Shown in pieces: positions 18,296 to 27,020 of a stretch of DNA of 64,000 bases. Origin of the DNA: Promethearchaeia archaeon (GTDB lineage Archaea > Asgardarchaeota > Lokiarchaeia > Sigyniarchaeales > SOKP01); the NCBI GenBank assembly GCA_029856045.1, contig JAHQWG010000047.1:126001-190000 (forward strand), given 5' to 3'. A program made the position numbers and the translations under genes. Each line of letters opens with the position of its first letter. Position 1 is the stretch's first letter. Under the pieces are notes generated by a model, which saw nothing but the letters and a program-made list of their open reading frames with translations, was not told the origin of the DNA and ran no database searches.

Positions 18296-18778
18296 TTATT
18301 TTATCTTATTTAATATTCCACCTACTTCTAATATCTCTACTAAAAATTTAGGAATTTTGCACATCTGAATTTTGATCTTTTTTGTTTCATTTACAATTAC
18401 TTCATTCTTTATAGAAATTTTTAAAATATCTCCCTCAGAGAATTTCTTTTTTACATCATTAATTTTTAGTGCAGGGATACCAAGATTAATTAGATTTCGG
18501 AAGTAGATTCGAGCAAATGATTCTGCTATTACAGCTTCAATTCCCAAAACTTTTAAAACATTAACTGCTTCTTCTCTAGAACTTCCCGACCCAAAATTTT
18601 TACCTGCAACAATAATATCGCCTTTTCTCACGTTTTGAACAAAATCTGGTCTTAGATTCTCTAAAACGTGTTTTGCAATTTCACCATTATCCCTTAAAGT
18701 TAAATATCGATGAGGTATGATATCATCAGTATTTATATTATCGCCGAATAAAAAAACTCTGCCTTTAATCTCCTTCAT
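18296..18778 (-). CDS. leuD: Aconitase-family dehydratase, small subunit (LeuD/HacB-like)
   Basis: This 160-residue swivelling-domain subunit has FLFGDNINTDDIIP, AGKNFGSGSSREEAVNVLK, AVIAESFARIYFRN and GIPAL. Together with the large subunit it forms 3-isopropylmalate dehydratase, homoaconitase or a related dehydratase. The specificity loop reads RYLTLRDNG, not the common YLRT, so the substrate is uncertain. It lies 9 nt after the large-subunit stop and is certainly in the same operon. Confidence 0.88.
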   Translation of the reverse strand: MKEIKGRVFLFGDNINTDDIIPHRYLTLRDNGEIAKHVLENLRPDFVQNVRKGDIIVAGKNFGSGSSREEAVNVLKVLGIEAVIAESFARIYFRNLINLGIPALKINDVKKKFSEGDILKISIKNEVIVNETKKIKIQMCKIPKFLVEILEVGGILNKIK

Positions 18779-18787
18779 AATATTGTG

Positions 18788-20065
18788 TTACACCTCTCTT
18801 GGATCAACAATTTTTCCCTTTAATGCGGAAGCAACAGTGGTTGTTGGTGAGGCTAAATATATTTGCGATGTAATATCACCCATTCTCCCAATAAAATTTC
18901 TATTCGTAGTACTTATACAAATCTCATTTGGACCCAATACACCTAAATGACCTCCAAAACAAGGTCCACAAGTTGGATTCCCAACTATTGCTCCTGAATT
19001 AAGGAAGATTTCAATTAATCCTTCCCTTATTGCTTTTAAATAAATTTCTTTTGAAGCTGGAATAACAATTAATCTAACATCTGGGTGAATTTTTTTATTT
19101 TTTAAAATTTGGGCTGCTTGACGCAGATCTTCTAGCCTTCCATTTGTGCAACTTCCTAAGAAAGCTTGATCAATTTTTATTTCCGGTAATTCTGATACAG
19201 GCACTACATTATCAGGACTTGCTGGTTTTGCTACAACAGGCACTATTTGGGATAAATCATAATTAAATTCTTCAACATAGACTGCATTATCATCAGGCAT
19301 TGTAAGTTTATAGTTAGAAATTGACCTTCCTTTTAACCATTCAACTAATTCATTATCCGGTATGAATATTCCACTCTTCGCTCCTGCTTCTACTACCATG
19401 TTGGAGACTGTCATTCGAGAATCAATAGAGAGAGATTTAATCCCATCTCCATGAAACTCCATAGATTTATATTCTGCACCACCGATTGAAAGATCTCTAA
19501 TTATTTGCAAGATTAAATCTTTAGACATTACATTTTCTCTTAATTGTCCTTTAAGGGAGAACTTTTGTGTCTCAGGTACCATAAACCACAATTTTCCTGT
19601 TGCAAACACCACCGACACGTCGGTTGCACCAATACCGGTCGAGAAACAATTGAAAGCTCCATATGTTGTTGTATGGCTATCAGAACCAACAATTAACATT
19701 CCCGGTTTTGCGAAACCTAATTCTGGTAAAACTTGATGGCATATTCCCTTATCCATACCAATATCATGTTTAAATTTATATTTTTTGGCAAATTTTCGAC
19801 AATCTTGGTGCATTTTAGCTGCTTCTATTGAAGGTGCCGGAACCCAATGGTCAAGAATAAAGAATATTTTATCTGGATCCCATACTTTATCGAGCTCGAG
19901 TTTTTCATATTCCTTATGGATGCGTCCACCAAGTTGCTCATGAACCATAACAAGATCGATATCTGCTTCAATAAATTCTCCGGGTGATATTGTTTTGTTG
20001 GAGGAATGTTCGCTTAAAATCTTCTCAGCAATGGTTTTTCCAGAATTTTCAGTCAATAATTTCAC
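18788..20065 (-). CDS. leuC: Aconitase-family dehydratase, large subunit (LeuC/HacA-like)
   Basis: The 425-residue subunit carries the [4Fe-4S] ligands of the archaeal LeuC/homoaconitase group: GSCTNGRLEDLRQA and NPTCGPCFGGHLG. VGSDSHTTTYGAFNCFSTGIG and DIGMDKGICHQVLPE also fit. The length (about 420) is that of the two-subunit archaeal enzymes. It interconverts citramalate/isopropylmalate- or homocitrate-type hydroxyacids through a cis-alkene, in leucine or related synthesis. IlvE elsewhere in the window supports branched-chain metabolism but does not settle the substrate. The start is GTG at 20065. Confidence 0.9.
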   Translation of the reverse strand: MKLLTENSGKTIAEKILSEHSSNKTISPGEFIEADIDLVMVHEQLGGRIHKEYEKLELDKVWDPDKIFFILDHWVPAPSIEAAKMHQDCRKFAKKYKFKHDIGMDKGICHQVLPELGFAKPGMLIVGSDSHTTTYGAFNCFSTGIGATDVSVVFATGKLWFMVPETQKFSLKGQLRENVMSKDLILQIIRDLSIGGAEYKSMEFHGDGIKSLSIDSRMTVSNMVVEAGAKSGIFIPDNELVEWLKGRSISNYKLTMPDDNAVYVEEFNYDLSQIVPVVAKPASPDNVVPVSELPEIKIDQAFLGSCTNGRLEDLRQAAQILKNKKIHPDVRLIVIPASKEIYLKAIREGLIEIFLNSGAIVGNPTCGPCFGGHLGVLGPNEICISTTNRNFIGRMGDITSQIYLASPTTTVASALKGKIVDPREV

Positions 20066-20102
20066 AAAATAAATTGAAAAATAATTATATAAGATATTGA
20101 TT

Positions 20103-21107
20103 TTAGCTATAAAATCTTTTCAATACTCTTAGTGAGTTCAAAGTATTCCATTTGCTTAGTTTTCCTTTTCGTTCAATACTTGTTTGAAAACGTCCATTGA
20201 ATGTTCGTTCCATTTTCCATTTACCCACATTATCTTGCTTTTTAATCACAAGATCAATAGCATCTTGCATTCTCTCATCATTGTAACCTAAATTAAGTAA
20301 GATTTCCAACATTTCCAAGGCATCAGTCTGCCAAAGACGAGGAAATCCAAAAATTATCCAGTCTTTATGGGCAATTTGAGATAAATCATGACTTCTTTTA
20401 TAGAGATGATGTTTAAATAAGTAGTCAACTGAGTTCTCAATCGTATTCTTAATACTTTTAGAACGTTTATTTGGAGGAATTTCTGCGAGTGTTTTTAGCG
20501 TCTTTACTATACCCATTTGGCATGTGTGTGTTCCCCAACATTTTTCATATCTATAAGGCCAACCTTTTAGAGCTTCTGCTATTCCATCATCAAAACGTTG
20601 ATATTTTACAAGCCAGGCAATTGCTTTTTCAATTCTCGGGTCATCTAAATAACCAAATCTAATCATAGACCAAGCTATATTGCCGGTTAAACAAGGAATT
20701 ATGGCGTCACGATTACCTCCATTATTGAAATCGCCTCGACTTGAAAAACCTCCGCTTTCATAATCTTGGGAAATTTTAAGAAGAAATTCGCAAGTTTTTT
20801 TAATTCGCTCATCATTTCCATCGACACCAAGTTCTGCTAATATAATAAAGGACCAAACTGTTCCTTTATACTTAGATCTCTGATAAAAATCTCGAGCGAT
20901 CCCCCAATATCCTTCATTATTTTGCTTTGCAAGGATTTTAGGAACTGGTCCTATTTTCATTATTTCATTTCTTGATTTCTTTACTTGAGGATCACTAACA
21001 GATTTTCCTAAAATTTCAGTTAAAGTCAAATATCTCACAGAGGGATTATCTGGTTCTAATAACCATTCCGTTGGATCATCTTTTAAGTAAGATATCCAAT
21101 CATTCAT
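20103..21107 (-). CDS. Terpenoid-cyclase/prenyltransferase-repeat protein
   Basis: The 334-residue protein contains repeated alpha-alpha hairpins of the squalene-cyclase/prenyltransferase type: QNNEGYWG, YESGGFSSRGDF, KYQRFDDGIAEALKGWPYR, CWGTHTCQMG and KKQDNVGKWKMERTF. No DxDD cyclisation motif or prenyltransferase zinc site is evident, so catalytic activity is doubtful. Similar proteins are frequent and uncharacterised in archaea. It lies 15 nt downstream of the M28 peptidase gene and is likely co-transcribed with it. Confidence 0.75.
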   Translation of the reverse strand: MNDWISYLKDDPTEWLLEPDNPSVRYLTLTEILGKSVSDPQVKKSRNEIMKIGPVPKILAKQNNEGYWGIARDFYQRSKYKGTVWSFIILAELGVDGNDERIKKTCEFLLKISQDYESGGFSSRGDFNNGGNRDAIIPCLTGNIAWSMIRFGYLDDPRIEKAIAWLVKYQRFDDGIAEALKGWPYRYEKCWGTHTCQMGIVKTLKTLAEIPPNKRSKSIKNTIENSVDYLFKHHLYKRSHDLSQIAHKDWIIFGFPRLWQTDALEMLEILLNLGYNDERMQDAIDLVIKKQDNVGKWKMERTFNGRFQTSIERKGKLSKWNTLNSLRVLKRFYS

Positions 21108-21122
21108 TATCTATACATAAAC

Positions 21123-22367
21123 TTAGCTTAATTTTTTAAAATTTTTATCAAGTAAAAGTGCAGCTTGAACCGTTATTAAACATGCTTCCCTTGAAATACT
21201 TTTATCAACTTTATCTATAGTATCATTTTCTGTATGCGCATATCTTGCGCTCTCACGAGTCATTACATCGATTGAATCATAGTTACGCTGATGAAAAGGT
21301 ACTGTATCAGTATGAGCTCCTGTAGCCAAATGAAAACCTTCAATATATAAACCAACTTTTTTTGCAGCTTGTTTTAAATATTTTGTTAAAGTGGGAGATA
21401 TATTTTTTTTTGGAATGCCATATGTTTCCATCATCTGTACTTTATGTTTTACTCCTTTAATTCCGAGCATCTCAAAATTGAATTGAAAGATTTTCCCAAC
21501 TACAAATTGATCTTCATAAATCTTACAAAAATTGCGGCTTCCCATAGTTCCAAGTTCTTCAGCGCCAAATTGACAGCACCAGATATTAAAATTATTGAGT
21601 GGGTGTTCTCTAAAGTATCTTGCAATTTCAAAGACACATGTCATACCACAAGCATTATCTAATGCTCCAAGAGATTTGTTTCCTGTAGTTAAAAGCATTA
21701 ATACGATATTATCTATCATAATTACAAGTGTAGCAATCCTAGCTGCGATTTTTATCCATTCGATATCCGTTATGATATCTATTAAAATAAAAATTGCCGC
21801 AAAAAATCCAGCATATAACCATATTTTATAAACTAATACGCGTATTGTTGTTGAATAAGCTTGAGATTTTGAATCAATATGTGCTGAAAATATTATGTTT
21901 CCAGCTTTATTAGGATTGATTTTTTTTGCAGGAACTTTTGTAAACACATTTTTTGATTCAATTAATGTTCCAAAATATTTTGCTACAAATGCTGTTTCTT
22001 CGGGATGCTTTAACCCTTTAAGTAAAAAATATACCAAAATTCCGGATATTGAAATTAAAACTAAGTCTAAAACGGTGTTTAAAATAGTGTGAAAATATGT
22101 AAATATAAAGAATAGGAACATATTAAAAAGAGATAGCATCATTATAAATTTAATTAACGTTGTAGAATAGAAATCAGAAAAAATAAAACTTTCTGTTGTT
22201 ATCTCATCATCATTAAATCCAATTTCTTTAAAAGTTTCCGCAACTTCTTTTATAGCTTGCTTTTCACCCTCAGTTCCAGATAATCGAGGATAAGAAAAAT
22301 GTTTAATATGTTTAAAAAGAATATCTTCATCAAAATACTTGTCTGCAATAAGTTGTTTATCTCTCAT
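21123..22367 (-). CDS. Membrane-associated M28 family metallopeptidase
   Basis: The 414-residue zinc aminopeptidase-like protein has M28 ligands in order: FSAHIDSK (His), GALDNACGM (bridging Asp), FGAEELGTMGS (catalytic and ligand Glu), FNFEMLG (Glu) and a C-terminal RYAHTENDTID (His). It is interrupted by hydrophobic segments: two after residue ~70 and two to three around 180-225. The peptidase domain is therefore built around membrane spans. Cytoplasmic or external placement is not certain. It is upstream of the terpenoid-cyclase-fold gene. Confidence 0.85.
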   Translation of the reverse strand: MRDKQLIADKYFDEDILFKHIKHFSYPRLSGTEGEKQAIKEVAETFKEIGFNDDEITTESFIFSDFYSTTLIKFIMMLSLFNMFLFFIFTYFHTILNTVLDLVLISISGILVYFLLKGLKHPEETAFVAKYFGTLIESKNVFTKVPAKKINPNKAGNIIFSAHIDSKSQAYSTTIRVLVYKIWLYAGFFAAIFILIDIITDIEWIKIAARIATLVIMIDNIVLMLLTTGNKSLGALDNACGMTCVFEIARYFREHPLNNFNIWCCQFGAEELGTMGSRNFCKIYEDQFVVGKIFQFNFEMLGIKGVKHKVQMMETYGIPKKNISPTLTKYLKQAAKKVGLYIEGFHLATGAHTDTVPFHQRNYDSIDVMTRESARYAHTENDTIDKVDKSISREACLITVQAALLLDKNFKKLS

Positions 22368-22433
22368 ATAAAAATCCGATAATTAAAAAGATATTTAATC
22401 TATATATTTTAGTTAAGTATTTTATTTAATTAT

Positions 22434-23045
22434 TCATAACTTCAATTGGCTTTTTATGTAGTTTTGAATTTCTTTTTGAACTGATTCAATAGAATTCTCA
22501 GAATTTATGATTTTATATCCTTTCTCCTTTGCCCTCTCTAAAAATCTGCTGCGTGCTTTTACTAAAAAGTCTTGATTTTCAAATTTTTCTTTATTTTTAC
22601 CTATTGATTTTAAATGAGATAATTTTCTTTTTAATGAGACTTCAGGGTGTAGATCTAAAATTATTGTTATATCTGGCATTCCAACGAATTTGTTGATATT
22701 TTCAATCCAATCAATGGAAATCTCATCAGTTTGGGAAGATTGATATACAATTGAAGATTCAAGATATCGATCTGAAATTACAATATAACCATCTTCAAGT
22801 TTTTTCACTATCTCATTTTTATAGTGGATTAATCTATCTGCAGCAAATAGCAAGGCGTCGGTTTCTGGGGGGATATTTTCATCTAATAAAATCTTTTTTA
22901 ATAAATCTCCAATTATACTTGATGATGGTTCTTGTGTTAAATACACATTTAATCCCTTTTCTACTAAAAATTTTAATAATAATTGAGAATGAGTTGTAGT
23001 TCCGCTTCCGTCAATTCCTTCCAAAACAATAAATGCTCGTACCAT
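22434..23045 (-). CDS. tmk: Thymidylate kinase
   Basis: The 203-residue enzyme phosphorylates dTMP to dTDP. The P-loop is EGIDGSGTTTHSQLL (residues ~8-22), the DR motif is VISDRYLESSIVYQ, the substrate segment TQEPSSSIIGDLLKK follows the P-loop, and LDLHPEVSLKRK precedes the lid. Length and order are typical. It is divergent from a membrane protein gene 46 nt away. Confidence 0.93.
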   Translation of the reverse strand: MVRAFIVLEGIDGSGTTTHSQLLLKFLVEKGLNVYLTQEPSSSIIGDLLKKILLDENIPPETDALLFAADRLIHYKNEIVKKLEDGYIVISDRYLESSIVYQSSQTDEISIDWIENINKFVGMPDITIILDLHPEVSLKRKLSHLKSIGKNKEKFENQDFLVKARSRFLERAKEKGYKIINSENSIESVQKEIQNYIKSQLKL

Positions 23046-23091
23046 TATTATGTAAAAAATAAATAAGATTGTAATTAAACTTAATTAATCA

Positions 23092-24036
23092 ATGAATAGA
23101 AAAAATACTATTATTATTTTGTCAGTTTTTATTTTGATTGCCATTTTTATTGGATATGGCTTTTGGAATTATTTCCAATATCCTCAAGGCAATGAATTAT
23201 ATAAGGGTATGTTTATTTTTATAGTAAGTTCAATTTTTTTAATTATTTTTTTCAATTTAAGTTATAATAGTTATAAATATCTCTTCTTTGTATCTCTTGT
23301 TATAATTATTAGTTTATGGGCCTATAATTTCGTCATTTGTCGTTATTTCCTGATTTTTACGAAACTCGCTCAATTTCAATGGGGATTCATAAAAGTATTT
23401 ACCATGTGTTGCATTGCTCCTTTTTTTTCGGTTCAATCACTATATCTAATTACAAAATATGAACAAAAATTTGAAAGTAATGTTATAAAGGGGAAATATC
23501 ATATGCATGAAGGGTTCGCTGGTATAATTTTAATATTAATAGCGATTGGATTATGCTTAATACGGCTCACTTGGGTTCCTATAGAAAATAAAATACCTGG
23601 ATTATTCATAATTGGAACCTTTATTGTAATAATATTAACTTTACTCATAAATTTCGGTGGTTTTTTATTAGGAAGAGATTGGAAGGATGTTATTAGTTTA
23701 AAATTTTTTGCATTAAATTCTACTAAAAATGCAAATGGTAATGATAATGAATCAATAAGTGATGAAAAGAATAAGTTTTATACTAAAAAACCTTTAAATA
23801 CTTACCTTATAGGTATAATATTAACATCAACAGGTTTTTATTTTATCATTTTTACTACTGATATTTTTCCATATATTATTTTTTATATTCATTTTGAGGT
23901 TATAAGAATCATAGGTTGGTTTATATTATCAATTGGAGCAATATTAATTGGATATGATTGGGTTAGATTATTACAAAAATTTTTTCCAGATGATTATGGA
24001 AAATTAAATCAAAAATTAGAAAATAAAGTTAAATAA
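23092..24036 (+). CDS. Hypothetical polytopic membrane protein
   Basis: This 314-residue protein has about eight transmembrane segments (near 5-25, 39-56, 63-83, 99-121, 144-163, 170-195, 238-255, 262-290) and a short polar loop around 205-235. It has no recognised motif. It is followed 29 nt later by the first of three membrane zinc-ribbon genes, so it may belong to the same unit. Confidence 0.65.
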   Translation: MNRKNTIIILSVFILIAIFIGYGFWNYFQYPQGNELYKGMFIFIVSSIFLIIFFNLSYNSYKYLFFVSLVIIISLWAYNFVICRYFLIFTKLAQFQWGFIKVFTMCCIAPFFSVQSLYLITKYEQKFESNVIKGKYHMHEGFAGIILILIAIGLCLIRLTWVPIENKIPGLFIIGTFIVIILTLLINFGGFLLGRDWKDVISLKFFALNSTKNANGNDNESISDEKNKFYTKKPLNTYLIGIILTSTGFYFIIFTTDIFPYIIFYIHFEVIRIIGWFILSIGAILIGYDWVRLLQKFFPDDYGKLNQKLENKVK

Positions 24037-24065
24037 AATACAAACGATTATAAAATTAGAAGAAA

Positions 24066-24545
24066 ATGATATCGAAAAATCAGTTAAACTTTTGTCCGAT
24101 TTGTAAAAAATATGTAGAAATTGGGAGAAGACCTTTTAATGATAATGTACTCATAATATGGACAATAATTTTAATTATTACATTAGGTTTAGCAACACCA
24201 GTGCTAATTTATCTATATTTTAGAAGAAAAAAGAATAGATGTAAAAAATGTAATAATATTGTTATTATCATCCCTCCAGGTCAAGATTTAACTAAAATTG
24301 TTGAATTACCGAAAAAAATGTATTCCATTCCCTCTGAAGAGGTCTATAAGGATACTTCAAAGTCAGAGATAGAGACCACTGAAAAATTATTAGAACCTGA
24401 ACAAGTTCAAGAAACTCCACAGATTAAAAATACTGTTATTTTTTATAGAAAGATTGCTTTTTGCCCATTCTGTGGTTCTAAAATTTCTGATGAGGGACAA
24501 AATTTATGTTCTAAATGTGGAGCCGACTTAAATGAAGGGGATTGA
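24066..24545 (+). CDS. Membrane zinc-ribbon protein 1 (LITAF-like layout)
   Basis: This 159-residue protein has a CPIC knuckle (residues ~10-13), a hydrophobic segment of about 24 residues (WTIILIITLGLATPVLIYLY), then RCKKC. A polar linker of ~55 residues leads to a C-terminal double zinc ribbon, FCPFCGSKIS and LCSKCGADL. A membrane-embedded stretch inserted between two CxxC knuckles is the arrangement of LITAF domains, which sit on the cytoplasmic face of endosomal membranes in eukaryotes. That relation is inferred from layout only. It is the first of three tandem paralogues, and the only one with an ATG. Confidence 0.7.
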   Translation: MISKNQLNFCPICKKYVEIGRRPFNDNVLIIWTIILIITLGLATPVLIYLYFRRKKNRCKKCNNIVIIIPPGQDLTKIVELPKKMYSIPSEEVYKDTSKSEIETTEKLLEPEQVQETPQIKNTVIFYRKIAFCPFCGSKISDEGQNLCSKCGADLNEGD

Positions 24546-24630
24546 AAATGGACTAAAGTACCCTTAAATAGCTAAGTTGATATTTTAAAAATAAAGAATA
24601 TTAAAAATATAATATTGGGTGTAAAAAAAC

Positions 24631-25032
24631 ATTCCATATGGATATTGTCCAAACTGTCGTCAAAACGTGCTTCTTGTTCGCGAAGATATTGATTGGATGT
24701 TAGCATTTTTTCTAATTTGTTTCACTTGTGGTTGTGGACTATTTATATATCTCATAATTTATTATAGTAAACCAGAAAATAGATGTGTGCACTGTTATTC
24801 TATAGTTCCAGGTTTACAGCAACCTACTCAACCTTATGAGGTTCATCCTCCTTCTCAGAAAGTTTCTCAGCCCTATGAAGTTCAAACACCTCAAGAAGAT
24901 ATTTATGAAATATCACAAAATCAAAATATTACACCTGAAAAAGAGATTAGAACCAACTATTGTCCCTATTGTGGAGAGAAAATTGAGGAAAATGCACGTT
25001 TTTGTGCTGGTTGCGGTGCAAAAATTATTTAA
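24631..25032 (+). CDS. Membrane zinc-ribbon protein 2, likely ATT start
   Basis: The first canonical start (GTG 24667) would cut away a CPNC knuckle encoded just upstream in frame. The frame is closed by TAA at 24622. The only plausible initiation codon between them is ATT at 24631, preceded by GGTG at 24618-24621. The resulting 133-residue protein starts [M]PYGYCPNCRQNVLL, has a hydrophobic segment with GCG in its middle, RCVHC, a Pro/Gln-rich linker, and a C-terminal double ribbon (NYCPYCGEKI, FCAGCGAKI). The layout is the same as the two neighbours. The GCG-centred membrane segment resembles LITAF proteins. Confidence 0.68.
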   Translation: MPYGYCPNCRQNVLLVREDIDWMLAFFLICFTCGCGLFIYLIIYYSKPENRCVHCYSIVPGLQQPTQPYEVHPPSQKVSQPYEVQTPQEDIYEISQNQNITPEKEIRTNYCPYCGEKIEENARFCAGCGAKII

Positions 25033-25120
25033 TTTTATTATAATAATATAAAAATCATTATATGAAAAAATAATCCTAAAATCAAAAAAACACAAAAATT
25101 GAAGAAAAGAGGCTTTAAAA

Positions 25121-25495
25121 ATTACTTACGGATATTGTGATCAATGTAAGCAAAACGTGCTCCTTGCAAGAGAAGAGATTGACTTGTGTCTAGCAATAAT
25201 TTTATTAATTTTTACAGCTGGAATTGGACTAATAATTTATCTTATGATTTATTACTCACGAAGCGAGAATAGGTGCATTCACTGTAATTCAATTGTATCG
25301 TCACAATCACCTGGTTACATTCCTCAACCTAAATCTAGTCAATTACAAACCACTGAAGTGGAATATAATCAAGAAGATCAAAATCAAGTTGTTGCATCTC
25401 AAGAACCTGTAAAACAGGAATACTGTCAATTCTGTGGAGAAGAACTTGAAAAAGGCGCCCAATTTTGCAGGGAATGTGGCACTAAAGTTCCTTAA
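25121..25495 (+). CDS. Membrane zinc-ribbon protein 3, likely ATT start
   Basis: This is a close paralogue of the preceding gene. In-frame sequence upstream of GTG 25157 encodes TYGYCDQCKQN and continues to a TGA at 25100. ATT at 25121 aligns exactly with the ATT of the paralogue and lies 8 nt behind GAGG (25109-25112). The 124-residue product has CDQC, a hydrophobic segment (LAIILLIFTAGIGLIIYLMI), RCIHC, a Gln-rich linker, and YCQFCGEEL/FCRECGTKV. Both knuckle pairs could each form a treble-clef-like zinc site. The function is unknown; membrane-surface zinc ribbon. Confidence 0.68.
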   Translation: MTYGYCDQCKQNVLLAREEIDLCLAIILLIFTAGIGLIIYLMIYYSRSENRCIHCNSIVSSQSPGYIPQPKSSQLQTTEVEYNQEDQNQVVASQEPVKQEYCQFCGEELEKGAQFCRECGTKVP

Positions 25496-25630
25496 TTACT
25501 TTTTTTTAAAAAACTTTTATTAGATTAAAATTTAGTTTTAAATATATAAACAAAATAAGTCATAATAATACTTATCTTCTTGTTTGAATTCATATTTTTA
25601 ATATAGAATTTTAAGATATTTTGTTTAATT

Positions 25631-27013
25631 ATGAGTAATAAATCAAATGAAGAGATTTTTCCAATTTTTGAGGAAATTTCTAACAGTTTTAAACGTGAGA
25701 ATCAATATTTTGATATTTTATTTGATTCCATATCATCAGTGAGGATTAAAAAATCACTTAAAGAAGAAACTATTTCAATCAATACAAAAAAATCAGGAAT
25801 TGTTGCTCGAACATTCATAGGATCTTGGAAGGAATTTGCTACACAAGATGTCTCAGAATTAAAAAACATTGAAAAAAAATTACCAAAAGTTATCAATAAA
25901 GGGGAAGAAATAAATGAATTTGAAGCATGGAAGATAAATAAAGAAATAAAACCCAAGATTAATCCTTCTGACATTCCCATAGACGAAAAGATTCAAAAAA
26001 TAAGAGGTATTTTCAATTATTTAAGTAAATATGATGAAAGAATTATTAATCCAACAATTTTCTACTCAGAAAGTTTAATGACACGCATTTTTTTCAATAA
26101 TGAAGGATGTCAATTGCGGCAGGTGTTGCCTAGAATTAGAATTTTTATTCAACCTGTTGTAAAAGAAGGATCAACAATAGATTTCGATTATTTTTCTACT
26201 GGAGGCGAAAAGGGTTATGAGATAATCGAAGAAATACTTGATAATAAGTTAGAACAAATTGCTAAAAATTCTTTGGAAATGTTAAAGGCTGATACTCCTC
26301 CTTCAGGAAAATTTCCCATCATTTTAGATCCCGATATGGCTGGTCTAATAGCACATGAGAGTTTTGGACATGGATTGGAAGCGGATCAGATTTTAAGGGA
26401 TAGAAGTTATTTAAAAGATAAATTAAATAAAAAGGTTGCCTCTGAAATATGTGTAATATGTGACTCCCCAAATTTAAAAAATGAATTGGGATCCTATTTT
26501 TTTGATGATGAGGGAATTCCTGCTGGGAAAAACATTTTAGTTAAGGAGGGAATTTTAAAAAATTTTTTACACAATAGACACACCGCTTCATTGTTAAATG
26601 GTATTCCTAAAGGAAATGGAAGAAGAGAATCTTTTGCTCATCCTGTTTATGTTAGAATGACTAACACCTATTTTGAGCCAGGAGACTATAACCTTGATGA
26701 GATGATATCAGAAATTAAATATGGAGTAATCCCAACTCGAGGTTATTTTGGAATGGAAGATCCATTAGGTGGTGGGATGCAATGCTCATCTAAGAAAGGA
26801 TATTTGATTGAAAATGGCGAACGAACGAAATTACTTAAATCCATTACTTTAAGCGGTCCAGTTTTGGAATTATTACAAAATATTGATGCAATTAGTAATG
26901 ATAACTTAAATTTACATGGAGGAACTTGTGGGAAAGGTGTTGAAGACTTCATTCCGGTAACAACTGGGGGTAGTTTTATTAGAGTTAAAAATGCTTTAAT
27001 TAGTCCAGGGTGA
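25631..27013 (+). CDS. tldD: TldD family metalloprotease
   Basis: The 460-residue catalytic subunit of the TldD/TldE protease has the zinc motif AHESFGHGLEAD (HExxxH, near residue 242), the MQCSSKKGYLIENG region, and the GGTCGKGVEDFIPVTTGG C-terminal glycine-rich block. TldD/TldE digests unfolded or modified peptides inside a closed heterodimer. The partner TldE starts 7 nt after this stop. Length is typical for the family. Confidence 0.93.
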   Translation: MSNKSNEEIFPIFEEISNSFKRENQYFDILFDSISSVRIKKSLKEETISINTKKSGIVARTFIGSWKEFATQDVSELKNIEKKLPKVINKGEEINEFEAWKINKEIKPKINPSDIPIDEKIQKIRGIFNYLSKYDERIINPTIFYSESLMTRIFFNNEGCQLRQVLPRIRIFIQPVVKEGSTIDFDYFSTGGEKGYEIIEEILDNKLEQIAKNSLEMLKADTPPSGKFPIILDPDMAGLIAHESFGHGLEADQILRDRSYLKDKLNKKVASEICVICDSPNLKNELGSYFFDDEGIPAGKNILVKEGILKNFLHNRHTASLLNGIPKGNGRRESFAHPVYVRMTNTYFEPGDYNLDEMISEIKYGVIPTRGYFGMEDPLGGGMQCSSKKGYLIENGERTKLLKSITLSGPVLELLQNIDAISNDNLNLHGGTCGKGVEDFIPVTTGGSFIRVKNALISPG

Positions 27014-27020
27014 AAAAGAA

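Noticed and set aside
18296-20065. Assigning the aconitase-family pair specifically to leucine or to homocitrate metabolism
   Set aside because: The small-subunit loop RYLTLRD does not match the diagnostic motifs well enough to choose.
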